In this document: piece after piece, positions 52,567 to 60,581 of the stretch | Layout of the letters: every line of letters starts with the position of its first letter | Position numbering within the stretch: position 1 is the stretch's first letter | Made by a program: the position numbers and the translations under genes | Notes under the pieces: model-generated | Told to the model about the DNA's origin: nothing | Databases searched by the model: none | The model's input: only the letters and a program-made list of their open reading frames with translations | Origin: DATBGO01 sp963840095 | Lineage (GTDB): Bacteria > Actinomycetota > Actinomycetes > Streptosporangiales > Streptosporangiaceae | Direction: 5' to 3' | NCBI GenBank assembly: GCA_963840095.1 | Contig: CAWIXN010000005.1 | Location: forward strand, 992,001 to 1,056,000 | Length of the DNA: 64,000 bases

Positions 52567-53544
52567 TCAGCTCATGGTCAGGGCCATCACGGCCTTCTGG
52601 CCGTGCAGCCGGTTCTCGGCCTCGTCGTAGACGGCCGACTGGGGCCCGTCGATGACGCTGTCGGTCACCTCGACATTGCGGTCGGCGGGCAGCGGGTGCA
52701 TGAACACGGCGTCGGGGCCGGCCAGTTCCATCCGCTTGTCGTCGGTGATCCACGACGAGTACTTGGCGATCAGGCGGGCGCCCTGCGCCTCGTCGGTGGT
52801 GGTCGTCACGGCCCCCCAGCTCTTGGCGTAGACGACATCCGTACCGCGGAACCCCTCATCGAAGTCGTCCATGACCTCGAAGCTGGTCCGGGCGTCGCGG
52901 GCGTTGCGCCGCGCCTGCTCCATGATCTCCGGCATCAGGCCGAACTCCGGCGGATGGACCAGCCGGACGTTCATCCCGAATCGCGGCAGCAGCAGCGCCA
53001 GGCTCTGCGGCGCGCTGATCGGCTTCTGGTAGCTCGACGAGCAGGCCCAGCTCACGGTGGCCGTGCGGCCGCGCAGGTCGCCGAACCGCTCGATCATCGT
53101 CATCAGGTCGGCCAGGGCCTGATGCGGATGGTAGACGTCGCACTGCATGTTGAGCACCGGCACCCGGCTGGCCTCGGCGACCGCGTTGAGGTAGGCGTTG
53201 CCCTCGCCCCAGTCGCAGTGCCTGATCGCGATCCCGTCGTTGTAGCGGCCGAGGATCTCGCCGATCTCCTTGGGCGTGTCACCGTGGGCGATCTGGGTCG
53301 ACTTGGCCTCGATGAACTGGGCATGCCCGCCGAGCTGGGCCATCCCGGCCTCGAACGAGGCCCGGGTCCTGGTGCTGGGGAAGAAGAACAGCATGGCCAG
53401 GACCTTGTCGCGCAGGAACGGGTGCGGCTGGCCGAGGGCGCGGTCCCGCTTGAGCATGAACGCCACGTCGAGCAGGGTGTCGATCTCGTCCTTGGTCCAG
53501 TCCTGGAGCGTGATCAGGTCACGGCCCCGCAGGTTCGTCTGCAT
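52567..53544 (-). CDS. ygeW: YgeW-like knotted carbamoyltransferase
   Basis: 325 residues. Carbamoyl-phosphate loop FFPSTRTRASFEAGMAQLGG (STRT), the YgeW-type loop EAKSTQIAHGDTPKEIGEIL, RHCDWGEGNAYLNAVAEASR, MQCDVYHPHQALADLMTM, and HPLPADRNVEV near the C-terminus. Compared with ornithine carbamoyltransferase the substrate loop is HPLPADR rather than HCLP, as in the YgeW/UTC group (2,3-diaminopropionate or related amino acid carbamoyltransferase; family knowledge). In urate-degrading enterobacteria ygeW lies in the same cluster. Gap of 10 bases to the next carbamoyltransferase gene. Confidence 0.88.
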   Translation of the reverse strand: MQTNLRGRDLITLQDWTKDEIDTLLDVAFMLKRDRALGQPHPFLRDKVLAMLFFFPSTRTRASFEAGMAQLGGHAQFIEAKSTQIAHGDTPKEIGEILGRYNDGIAIRHCDWGEGNAYLNAVAEASRVPVLNMQCDVYHPHQALADLMTMIERFGDLRGRTATVSWACSSSYQKPISAPQSLALLLPRFGMNVRLVHPPEFGLMPEIMEQARRNARDARTSFEVMDDFDEGFRGTDVVYAKSWGAVTTTTDEAQGARLIAKYSSWITDDKRMELAGPDAVFMHPLPADRNVEVTDSVIDGPQSAVYDEAENRLHGQKAVMALTMS

Positions 53545-53554
53545 CGCGGGCCCC

Positions 53555-54508
53555 CTACTCCGCCGCGCCGAGGACGAGCGCCAGCAGCGCCATCCGCACG
53601 GCGACGCCGTTGAACGCCTCGACCCAGTACCGCGCGTGGCGGGTGCTGTCCACGTCCGGCGGCAGCTCGTCCATCCTCGGCAGTGAATGCAGGATGATCG
53701 AGTCGCTCTTGGCCTTGTCCCGCAGCAGCTGCCTGGTGACCCGGTAGGCCTCCGGCGTGGTCCCGCGTTCGGCCGTCGCCTCGACCCTGGCCTGCGTGTA
53801 GTCAGCCTGGACGACCGGCTCCATGTAGATCACGTCGGCCTCGGCGATGCACTTCTCGACGGTCTCGACCTCGCGGTACTGCACGTTGCGCTCGTCGAGC
53901 TCGGCCTTGAACTCCGGCAGCAGCGACATGTTCTCCGGCGAGACTACGAAAGCCTCGATATCGAACTGCGAGCAGGCGTACAGGATCGAGTGCATGGTCC
54001 GCATCCGCATGTCGCCGACGCAGAGCATCTTGAGCCGGTCGAGGGTCCCCTTCGCCTGCCAGATGGTGTAGAGATCGGTGAGGACCTGAGTGGGATGCTC
54101 GCCCCAGCCGTCGCCGCAGTTGATCACCGGCACAGATGCCCACTTGGCCGCCTCGGCCGGCGCGCCCTGCTGATGGTGACGCATGGCGATCACGTCGCCG
54201 TAGTACTCCAGCATGTGGGCGGTGTCCTTCATCGTCTCCTGGTAGAAGTCGCCGGCCCGGGTCATCTTGGCATCGGCGAAGCCGAGGACGTGACCGCCGA
54301 GACGGTGCATCGCGGCCTCGGTGGCCATCCGGGTACGGGTGCTCGGCTGGTAAAAGGCGGTCAGCAGCGTCTTGCTCTTCAGCAGGTCGGTGTTGCGCCG
54401 CTCCAAGGCGTACGGCTTGAGCTGGTCGGTGACACGGAAGATCTGGAAGAACTCCTCACGCTCCATGTCCTTGAGCGACAGGATGTCCCGGCCGAGGAAG
54501 CTGCGCAT
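53555..54508 (-). CDS. Aspartate-carbamoyltransferase-like protein (atypical)
   Basis: 317 residues. Carbamoyl-phosphate motif YQPSTRTRMATEAAMHRLGG, RHHQQGAPAEAAKWASVPVI, GDGWGEHPTQVLTDLYTIWQ (HPTQ loop), LCVGDMRMRTMHSI (ATCase-like) and HSLPRMDELPPDVD, compared with HPLPRVDEI in normal ATCase. The 80s loop reads AKMTRAGDFYQETMKDT, not the usual SSxxKGE. So it is a paralogue with changed substrate loops, not the pyrimidine pyrB. Pairing with ygeW and no pyr genes suggests catabolic carbamoyl transfer. Confidence 0.85.
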   Translation of the reverse strand: MRSFLGRDILSLKDMEREEFFQIFRVTDQLKPYALERRNTDLLKSKTLLTAFYQPSTRTRMATEAAMHRLGGHVLGFADAKMTRAGDFYQETMKDTAHMLEYYGDVIAMRHHQQGAPAEAAKWASVPVINCGDGWGEHPTQVLTDLYTIWQAKGTLDRLKMLCVGDMRMRTMHSILYACSQFDIEAFVVSPENMSLLPEFKAELDERNVQYREVETVEKCIAEADVIYMEPVVQADYTQARVEATAERGTTPEAYRVTRQLLRDKAKSDSIILHSLPRMDELPPDVDSTRHARYWVEAFNGVAVRMALLALVLGAAE

Positions 54509-54521
54509 GACGTGGTTCTCC

Positions 54522-55535
54522 TCACTTAAGGGGTGTGAAGGTGTCGATCATCAGTTCGACGTCGTCACCAAGGGGGTAAAGGATCGGGCAGGTCGCGCCG
54601 CTGGCGATGTACTCGCTGACCTTGGCGCGGCATTCGGCCGGGGTCCCTGAGGCGGAGATCATCTGGACCGCCTCGTCGGGAACCAGCCGCATGGCCTTGC
54701 GGATTTCCTCGGGACCGGCGGGCCAGGTAAGGATCTTGCCGATCGCCTCGATCAGCTTCGGGTCGACCCCGCTCGCCTTCATGATGTGCGGCTGCTGTCC
54801 CAGGTACTGGGTCAGCAGCTCGCGGGACCGGTCGAGGGCCAGGTCCCGGTCCTCGTCGACCGAGCAGACCACCAGCTGGGGCCGGTCGATGTCGGCGACG
54901 CTGCGGCCGGCCCGGTCGGCGCCCGCCGCCAGCGCCTCCAGGGCCCGCTTGTTGTAGTCGGGACCGACCATGTAGTTCAGCACGACGCCGTCGCCGATCT
55001 CCCCGGCCACCTCCATCATCTTCATCCCGGTCGCGCCGACGTAGATCGGGACCTGCCGCGGCGAACGGTCACCGTGCACGACGTCGATCTCGACGTCATC
55101 GAGGTGGACGAAGTCGCCGTGGTAGGTGACCCGCTCCATGGCCAGCAGCCGGCGGGTGGCGGTGACGACCTCCCGCATGGCCTGCAGCGGATGTTCCCGG
55201 CGCACGCCGACCTTGCTGGCCAGCGGCTCCCACCAGGCGCCGAGACCGAGGACGACGCGGCCGGGGGCCAGCTCGTCCAGCGTCGAGAACGTCGCGGCCA
55301 GCAGCCCCACGTTACGGGTCCAGATCGGGATGACGCCGGAGGCCACCTTGATCCGCTCGGTCACCGCGGCGAACGCGGCCATCGGGACCGTCGCCTCCCT
55401 GACCAGGCGGCTCTCGGCCTGCCAGACCGCCTCGAAACCGCGCTGCTCGGCGTAGCGAACGTAGTCCATGCCGTCCCGGATCGGGTGCTTGTCCTGCAGG
55501 TACAGGGCTACCCGGCCGTCGCTGGTGATCGTCAT
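54522..55535 (-). CDS. LLM-class (luciferase-like) flavin/F420-dependent oxidoreductase
   Basis: 337 residues. TIM-barrel monooxygenase pattern: HPIRDGMDYVRYAEQRGFEA, RIKVASGVIPIWTRNVGLLA, ELAPGRVVLGLGAWWEPLA, VPIYVGATGMKMMEVAGEIG and DGVVLNYMVG. Cofactor FMN or F420 cannot be told. It lies 5 bases downstream of ssnA within the operon. Enterobacterial ygeW/ssnA clusters do not have it, so an extra oxidative step is implied (inference). Confidence 0.87.
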   Translation of the reverse strand: MTITSDGRVALYLQDKHPIRDGMDYVRYAEQRGFEAVWQAESRLVREATVPMAAFAAVTERIKVASGVIPIWTRNVGLLAATFSTLDELAPGRVVLGLGAWWEPLASKVGVRREHPLQAMREVVTATRRLLAMERVTYHGDFVHLDDVEIDVVHGDRSPRQVPIYVGATGMKMMEVAGEIGDGVVLNYMVGPDYNKRALEALAAGADRAGRSVADIDRPQLVVCSVDEDRDLALDRSRELLTQYLGQQPHIMKASGVDPKLIEAIGKILTWPAGPEEIRKAMRLVPDEAVQMISASGTPAECRAKVSEYIASGATCPILYPLGDDVELMIDTFTPLK

Positions 55536-55540
55536 GTCGG

Positions 55541-56911
55541 CTACTGTCCCTTCGGGGTAAACGGGTGCGCGGGGATCTCATCGAGGCGCGCCCACAGCCG
55601 GGCCGCCTCGCGGGCCGCCGCCTCGGCGATCTTCGCCTCGTCGACCCGGGTGGACCGGCCATCGGCGATGACCACCTCGCCGGCCACGATCACGTCCCGG
55701 ACCCGGCCAGCGGCCAGGCCGAACACCCAGTGACCGGGCAGGTTCTGGCTGGACAGCGGCGCGGGCGGGTCATAGCTCAGCACGGTCAGGTCGGCTGGCG
55801 CCCCGGCGGCGATGCTTCCGTGCAGCGGCTCGCCGAAGATACGCCCGGTGAGCCTGGCCCCCTCGGCCAGCCGGTCCAGCGGCCATCCCGGGCCGGCCTC
55901 GGCACCCGCCTCGACGGCGCGGAAGTACCCGAGCTGGGACTCGGTGATCATGTCACCGCCGATGCCGTCCGTGCCGAGCGCCACAACCGGGCTTCGCGAG
56001 GCCGGGCCGCGCAGGGCTCGGGCCAGCGGCGAGTATCCGACGCGGTTGTTCATGTTGCTGCGCGGGTTGTGCGCGACCACGGCGCCGGATGCCACGATGT
56101 CGGCCACCTCGAAGTCGCTGACGTGGACGCAGTGCGCGAGCAGCGCGTCGGCGGTCAGCACCCCGGCCGCGGCCAGCCGCTCGATCACCCGCGCGCCGTA
56201 TCTGGCCACCGCGTCGTCCTGGTCCGCTCGGTCCTCGGCGACATGAACGTGCAGCCCGACCCCGGCCGCGGCGGCGGCCTGCGCGCACGCGGCCAGCGTG
56301 TCGTCGGACAGGGTGAAGGAGGCGTGCGCGCCCATCAGCCCGCGGGTCAGCCGGCGCCGACCGGCCAGGAACCGGCGGTTCTCGGCCACGCCCGCCGCCG
56401 CCCGGGCCGGCCCGTCCCGGTCGCTGACCTCGTAGCAGAGCACCGACCGCAGGCCGATCTCCTCCAGCGCCTCGGCGATGATGTCGAGCGAGCCGTCGAT
56501 GAAATTAGGTGATGCGTGGTGATCGATCACGGTGGTGGTGCCGGCCCGCAGCGCCTCGAGCCCGCCGACCAGGGCCGATAGCCGCACGCTCGGCTCGTCA
56601 AGCGCGCGGTCCAGGCGCCACCAGACCCGCTGCAGGATCTGCAGGAAGCTGGCCGGGGGTTCTAGCCGGTACGGCATGCCGCGGGACAGCGCCGAGTAGA
56701 GATGGTGGTGGGCACACACGTTGCCGGGCAGCACCAGCGTCCGCGAGCAGTCACGGCGCGGCGTGCCCTCCGGCGCCTGGCCCACGGCGACGATCCGGTC
56801 GCCCGCGATGACGACGTCAGCGGTGACGACCCGCACCGGGTCGAGCGAGGTGACCACGCGGCCGCCGCACAGCGCGAGTTGCGGGACCACCTCGGGGCTC
56901 AGGCTGCTCAT
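55541..56911 (-). CDS. ssnA: SsnA-like amidohydrolase (metal-dependent deaminase)
   Basis: 456 residues. Amidohydrolase motifs: VLPGNVCAHHHLYSALSRGM (HxH-type metal site), TVIDHHASPNFIDGS, HVHVAEDRADQDDAVARYG, LLAHCVHVSD and VALGTDGIGGDM with the metal Asp. The text AHHHLYSALSRGM and SASP-like block are typical of SsnA/8-oxoguanine-deaminase-type enzymes acting on oxidised purine rings. Its ATG overlaps the stop of the xdh gene upstream (ATGA). No signal peptide; cytosolic. Confidence 0.88.
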   Translation of the reverse strand: MSSLSPEVVPQLALCGGRVVTSLDPVRVVTADVVIAGDRIVAVGQAPEGTPRRDCSRTLVLPGNVCAHHHLYSALSRGMPYRLEPPASFLQILQRVWWRLDRALDEPSVRLSALVGGLEALRAGTTTVIDHHASPNFIDGSLDIIAEALEEIGLRSVLCYEVSDRDGPARAAAGVAENRRFLAGRRRLTRGLMGAHASFTLSDDTLAACAQAAAAAGVGLHVHVAEDRADQDDAVARYGARVIERLAAAGVLTADALLAHCVHVSDFEVADIVASGAVVAHNPRSNMNNRVGYSPLARALRGPASRSPVVALGTDGIGGDMITESQLGYFRAVEAGAEAGPGWPLDRLAEGARLTGRIFGEPLHGSIAAGAPADLTVLSYDPPAPLSSQNLPGHWVFGLAAGRVRDVIVAGEVVIADGRSTRVDEAKIAEAAAREAARLWARLDEIPAHPFTPKGQ

Positions 56912-59505
56912 CGCAGGTGCGCCAGCTTCGGGACGGCGGCCAGAGCGGCCGCCGAGTCTTTCATCGGAAGCCGGGTGCGGTAGCGGCCGTCGAACGCGTG
57001 CAGCGCGCCGGCGACCGCGGCGGCGGTCGGCACCAGGCCGATCTCGCCGACCCCCTTCGCGCCGTAGGGCCCCTCCGGCTGCGCCTCCTCGACGAAGATG
57101 GCCTCGACCGGCGGCATGCCCGCGGGGGGGATGATGTTCAGGGACTTCAGCGTGGTCGTCACCGGGACGCCGTCGGCGACGACATACTCCTCCGACAGCG
57201 CTTGGCCGAGGCCCATGTGGACGGCACCCTCGATCTGGCCTTCCAGGAGCGTCGGGTTGATCACCTTCCCGACGTCATGCGCGGCGATCACCTTCGCTAT
57301 CCGGCCCGCATCGTCGAGAATGACTACCTGGGTAGCCCAGCTGTAGGCAAAGTGCGTCACCGGGCGATCCACGGCCGCTCCGGGGGGCGTCGTCTTGTCG
57401 ATGCAGACCTCGCCGTAGTACTCCCGCCCGGCCAGGTCGGCCAGCGTCCGGCCGTCAAGGTCAGCCCTGAGCTTAGCGGCTGCCGCCAGGACGGACCGGC
57501 CGCCCAGTACCGTGCCGCGCGAGGCGGTGGTCTGGCCGCAGCCGAGCTCATAGCGGGTGTCGACCCGGACAGTGACCTGCGGCGGGCTGAGGCCGAGTTC
57601 CTGGCAGAGCATCTGCATCAAGACGGTGTGCACGCCCTGGCCCATCTCGGTCCAGGCGTGGAACAGGGTCACCGACCCGTCGGTCTCCGGGCGCAGGATG
57701 GCCCGGCCATACTCGGCCAGGCCGTTGCCGACGCCGGTGTTCTTGACCGCACAGCCGATCCCGGCCCGCGGCGCGGACTTGTAGGCGTCCTTGACGGCCA
57801 GCAGCGTCTTGCGCAGCCCCACCCCTGGCCCCAGGCGCTGACCGGTGCCGAACACGTCGCCGGTGTCCACCGCGTTGAGCCACCGGATGTCCCAGCCGTC
57901 CAGCCCGACCCGCTCGGCCAGCCGGTCGAGCATGCCCTCCACGGCGAAGTTCACCTGATTAGCGCCGAAGCCGCGCATCGCACCGCACGGAACGTTGTTC
58001 GTGTAGACGGCGCGTGCCTCGATGTCCACCGCGGGCAGCTGGTACGGGCCGCAGGCGTGCCCGGCCGCGCGCTCGAGGACCTTGTCCCCCACGCTCGCGT
58101 AGGCGCCGGTGTCACCAATGATCCTGGCCCGCAGGCCGAGCAGCCGTCCCCGCTCGTCGCAGCCGATGGTGTAGGTCATGGTGAGCGGGTGGCGCTTGAC
58201 GTGGAACCGCATGCTCTCGGCGCGGCTGAGGGTGAGCTTGACCGGGCGCCCGGTGCGGGCGGCCAGCAGCGCCGCGTGTCCCTGGACGTTCAGGTCTTCC
58301 TTGGCGCCGAACGCGCCGCCGTTGGACACCAGGGTGGCCCGGACCTTTTCCTCGGGCAGCCCGAGCAGGCTGGCGACCTGCCGGCGGTCGCTCCAGATGC
58401 CCTGGCCCTGGGTATAGAAGTGAACGCCGCCGTCGGCAGTCGGGTATGCCAGGGCCGACTCCGGCTCGAGGAACGCGTGCTCGATCCGCTGGGTCTGGAA
58501 TGTCTCGGTCAGCACGTGCGCCGCCGCGGCCAGGCCGGCGTCGACGTCGCCGCGCTTGACCTCAGATAGTGACAAGATGTTCCCCGGGGCGTGCGGGTGC
58601 AGTTGCGGCGCATCGGGCGCCATGGCCGCCGCCAGGTCGGTCACCGGCTCGAGAACCTCGTAGTCGATGTCGACCAGCGCGGCGGCGGCCCGGGCGGCCG
58701 CCCTGGTCTCCGCCGCGACCAGGGCCACGACATCCCCGACGTACCTGGTCGTCTCCCCCGCTCCGTACAGCTGTACCCAGTCCTGCGTGATCTCGCCCTG
58801 GATCCGTTCACCAGGAACGTCGGCAGCGGTAAGGACGGCCACCACATCGTCAGCCGCCCGGGCCCGCGTGGTGTCTACCGACACGATCCTGGCCCGGGGA
58901 TGGTCGCTGAAGCGGACGGCCCCGTGCAGCAGGCCCGGCAGGCTCATGTCGTTGATATACGGCTTGTCGCCGAGCGCGAGCTCCCGTCCCTGGTAGCGGG
59001 CGGTGCGCGCGCCCACCCGGCCGCTCCGGTCAGGTTCGGGCAGCGGGACGCCGGCCCTGGCCGCCGCGTTGAGCAGGATCGCGTCGGCGATCTTGACGTA
59101 TCCGGTGCATCGGCACAAGTTCCCGGCCAGCGCCGAGACGACCTGCGCCCGGGCCGGGTCCGGGTTCTTGCGCAGCAGCGACTCGGCCTTCATGACCACG
59201 CCCGGAGAGCAGAAGCCGCACTGCGATGCGCCAGCGGCCACGAAGCTATCTGCCCACCGCTCGCGGTCTGCGGCCGCCAGGCCTTCGTGGGTCTGCACCT
59301 CGCGTCCCGCGAAGCGGGCGGCCTTCTGCGCGCACGACACCACGGCCTTGCCTTCGGCCAGCACGGTGCAGGCCCCGCAAGAACCCTCAGGCGCGCAACC
59401 GTCCTTCACCGAGGTGACCCCACAGCGATCCCGGAGTACCTCGAGCAGGCTCTCGCCGCCGCCCACGTCCACCGACACAGGCTTGCCGTTGAGGAAGAAG
59501 TCCAT
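56908..59505 (-). CDS. xdhD: Xanthine-dehydrogenase-type Mo protein with N-terminal [2Fe-2S] domain (XdhD-like)
   Basis: 865 residues. N-terminal domain has all eight Fe-S ligands: C37, C43, C46, C58 (DGCAPEGSCGACTVL) and C96, C99, C131, C133 (SQCGFCSPG, NLCRCTGY). The Mo domain starts at about 165 with a/b hammerhead (YINDMSLPGLLHGAVRFSDH), SNGGAFGAKEDL, CGAMRGFGANQV, TEMGQGVHTV and GPYGAKGVGEIGL with the catalytic Glu. No FAD domain in the chain. It hydroxylates a purine-like substrate using water, with electrons leaving via Fe-S to a separate FAD partner, probably the plus-strand YgfM-like protein. It is the first gene of a seven-gene operon. Confidence 0.92.
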   Translation of the reverse strand: MDFFLNGKPVSVDVGGGESLLEVLRDRCGVTSVKDGCAPEGSCGACTVLAEGKAVVSCAQKAARFAGREVQTHEGLAAADRERWADSFVAAGASQCGFCSPGVVMKAESLLRKNPDPARAQVVSALAGNLCRCTGYVKIADAILLNAAARAGVPLPEPDRSGRVGARTARYQGRELALGDKPYINDMSLPGLLHGAVRFSDHPRARIVSVDTTRARAADDVVAVLTAADVPGERIQGEITQDWVQLYGAGETTRYVGDVVALVAAETRAAARAAAALVDIDYEVLEPVTDLAAAMAPDAPQLHPHAPGNILSLSEVKRGDVDAGLAAAAHVLTETFQTQRIEHAFLEPESALAYPTADGGVHFYTQGQGIWSDRRQVASLLGLPEEKVRATLVSNGGAFGAKEDLNVQGHAALLAARTGRPVKLTLSRAESMRFHVKRHPLTMTYTIGCDERGRLLGLRARIIGDTGAYASVGDKVLERAAGHACGPYQLPAVDIEARAVYTNNVPCGAMRGFGANQVNFAVEGMLDRLAERVGLDGWDIRWLNAVDTGDVFGTGQRLGPGVGLRKTLLAVKDAYKSAPRAGIGCAVKNTGVGNGLAEYGRAILRPETDGSVTLFHAWTEMGQGVHTVLMQMLCQELGLSPPQVTVRVDTRYELGCGQTTASRGTVLGGRSVLAAAAKLRADLDGRTLADLAGREYYGEVCIDKTTPPGAAVDRPVTHFAYSWATQVVILDDAGRIAKVIAAHDVGKVINPTLLEGQIEGAVHMGLGQALSEEYVVADGVPVTTTLKSLNIIPPAGMPPVEAIFVEEAQPEGPYGAKGVGEIGLVPTAAAVAGALHAFDGRYRTRLPMKDSAAALAAVPKLAHLR

Positions 59506-59821
59506 TTACACCGCCCCTAGCGGCGCTCGGCGGAACGGCCGCTGCGCTGGATCAAACGTCCCTCGGGTCACTGGTGCCGCGTAGGGCCGAAGGTCCCCGC
59601 ACCCTGTACCCGAAAGCCACCGGCAGCGCCCCGGGCACTCCCCGGACGCTCCCCGGGCGCTCCCCGGCCACGATGATCTTGCCGAAGTGTCAGCAGACAC
59701 GGCAGTGACGCTCATGTTAGCGCGCGACCGCCCAGCACATCGCTGGCGGCGGCCCGTTTGGCCTGTCGGAGCGGGGCCTTTGGCCCTTTGGCCGAGCCGG
59801 GCCGCGCGTGAGAGTGATCTT
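59506..59821. promoter_or_regulatory. Divergent control region of the two xdh operons, with three 11-bp tandem repeats
   Basis: About 316 bases between ATG 59505 (minus) and ATG 59822 (plus), no credible gene. Three perfect-register 11-mers, gcactccccgg, acgctccccgg and gcgctccccgg, run head to tail at 59635-59667. An 11-base period places each unit on the same helix face, as for regulator-binding arrays. The short purine run gagagtgatctt precedes ATG 59822. Confidence 0.6.
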
Positions 59822-60568
59822 ATGGCGATCATTAGCGCTTATCAGCGTCCGTCCACCATAGCAGCGGCGCTGGCCTGCCTGGCCCGCCCCGACGCCGTGC
59901 CGCTCGGCGGCGGGACCAAGGTGAACGCGGCCGCCGACCTTCGCCCCGTCGAGGTGGTGGACCTGCAGGCCCTGGGACTGGACCTGATCGACGAGCTCCA
60001 CGGCGATGCGGCAGTGATTGGCGCGACCGTGACGCTCAGGAAGCTGGCCGACAGCACCGCGGTTCCGGAGGTGATCCGCGAGGCTGCGCGGCGCGAGCAG
60101 CCGAGCACTCTGCGAGCTCAGGCCACGGTCGGCGGGTGCGTGGCGACCGGCGACCCGGAAAGCGAACTACTCGCCGCCCTGCTCGCCCACGATGCCGTCG
60201 TGCGCATCACCGGGCCAGGCGGGACGTCGGAAGTCACCCTGCCGCAACTGCTCGCCCGGCGCCCGGCAGCCGTCGGCGGCATCATCACCGCCGTCACCAT
60301 CGCCACCGCGGGGCGCAGCTGCGCCGCCCGGACCGGCCGCACCCGCGCCGACCGGCCGATCGTCGCGGCGGTGGCTCGCATCACGCCCGACGGGCGGCGG
60401 CAGGTGGCACTCACCGGGGTGGCGGCCACACCGGTCCTCATCGGTGTTCCGGACCTGGCCGGCGCCATGGGCCGGTTGGATCCGCCGGGTGACTTCCGCG
60501 GGTCGGTCGAGTACCGACGTTCCCTGGCGGCCATCCTGACGGCCCGGGCGCTGGACGCGATCTCATGA
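59822..60568 (+). CDS. FAD-binding subunit of a molybdenum hydroxylase (YgfM/XdhB-like)
   Basis: 249 residues from ATG 59822, the first in-frame ATG after the noncoding repeats; the frame to 59687 is not family-like. CO-dehydrogenase flavoprotein fold: RPSTIAAALACLARPDAVPL, GGGTKVN near 30, VIGATVTLRKLAD and RAQATVGGCVATGDPESELL, in place of ATIGGNLANASPxxD. It is short: the usual 280-290 residue family has a longer C-terminal domain. It carries electrons from the Fe-S partner to NAD or another acceptor. Ends 13 bases before the next gene. Confidence 0.85.
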   Translation: MAIISAYQRPSTIAAALACLARPDAVPLGGGTKVNAAADLRPVEVVDLQALGLDLIDELHGDAAVIGATVTLRKLADSTAVPEVIREAARREQPSTLRAQATVGGCVATGDPESELLAALLAHDAVVRITGPGGTSEVTLPQLLARRPAAVGGIITAVTIATAGRSCAARTGRTRADRPIVAAVARITPDGRRQVALTGVAATPVLIGVPDLAGAMGRLDPPGDFRGSVEYRRSLAAILTARALDAIS

Positions 60569-60581
60569 TGGGCGGCTGCTG

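Noticed and set aside
53555..54508. Ordinary pyrB of pyrimidine synthesis
   Set aside because: Key loops differ (HSLPR, no SSxxKGE) and no pyr genes are adjacent.
56917..58569. 550-codon open frame on the plus strand
   Set aside because: Antisense shadow of the complete XdhD-like gene, no domain features.
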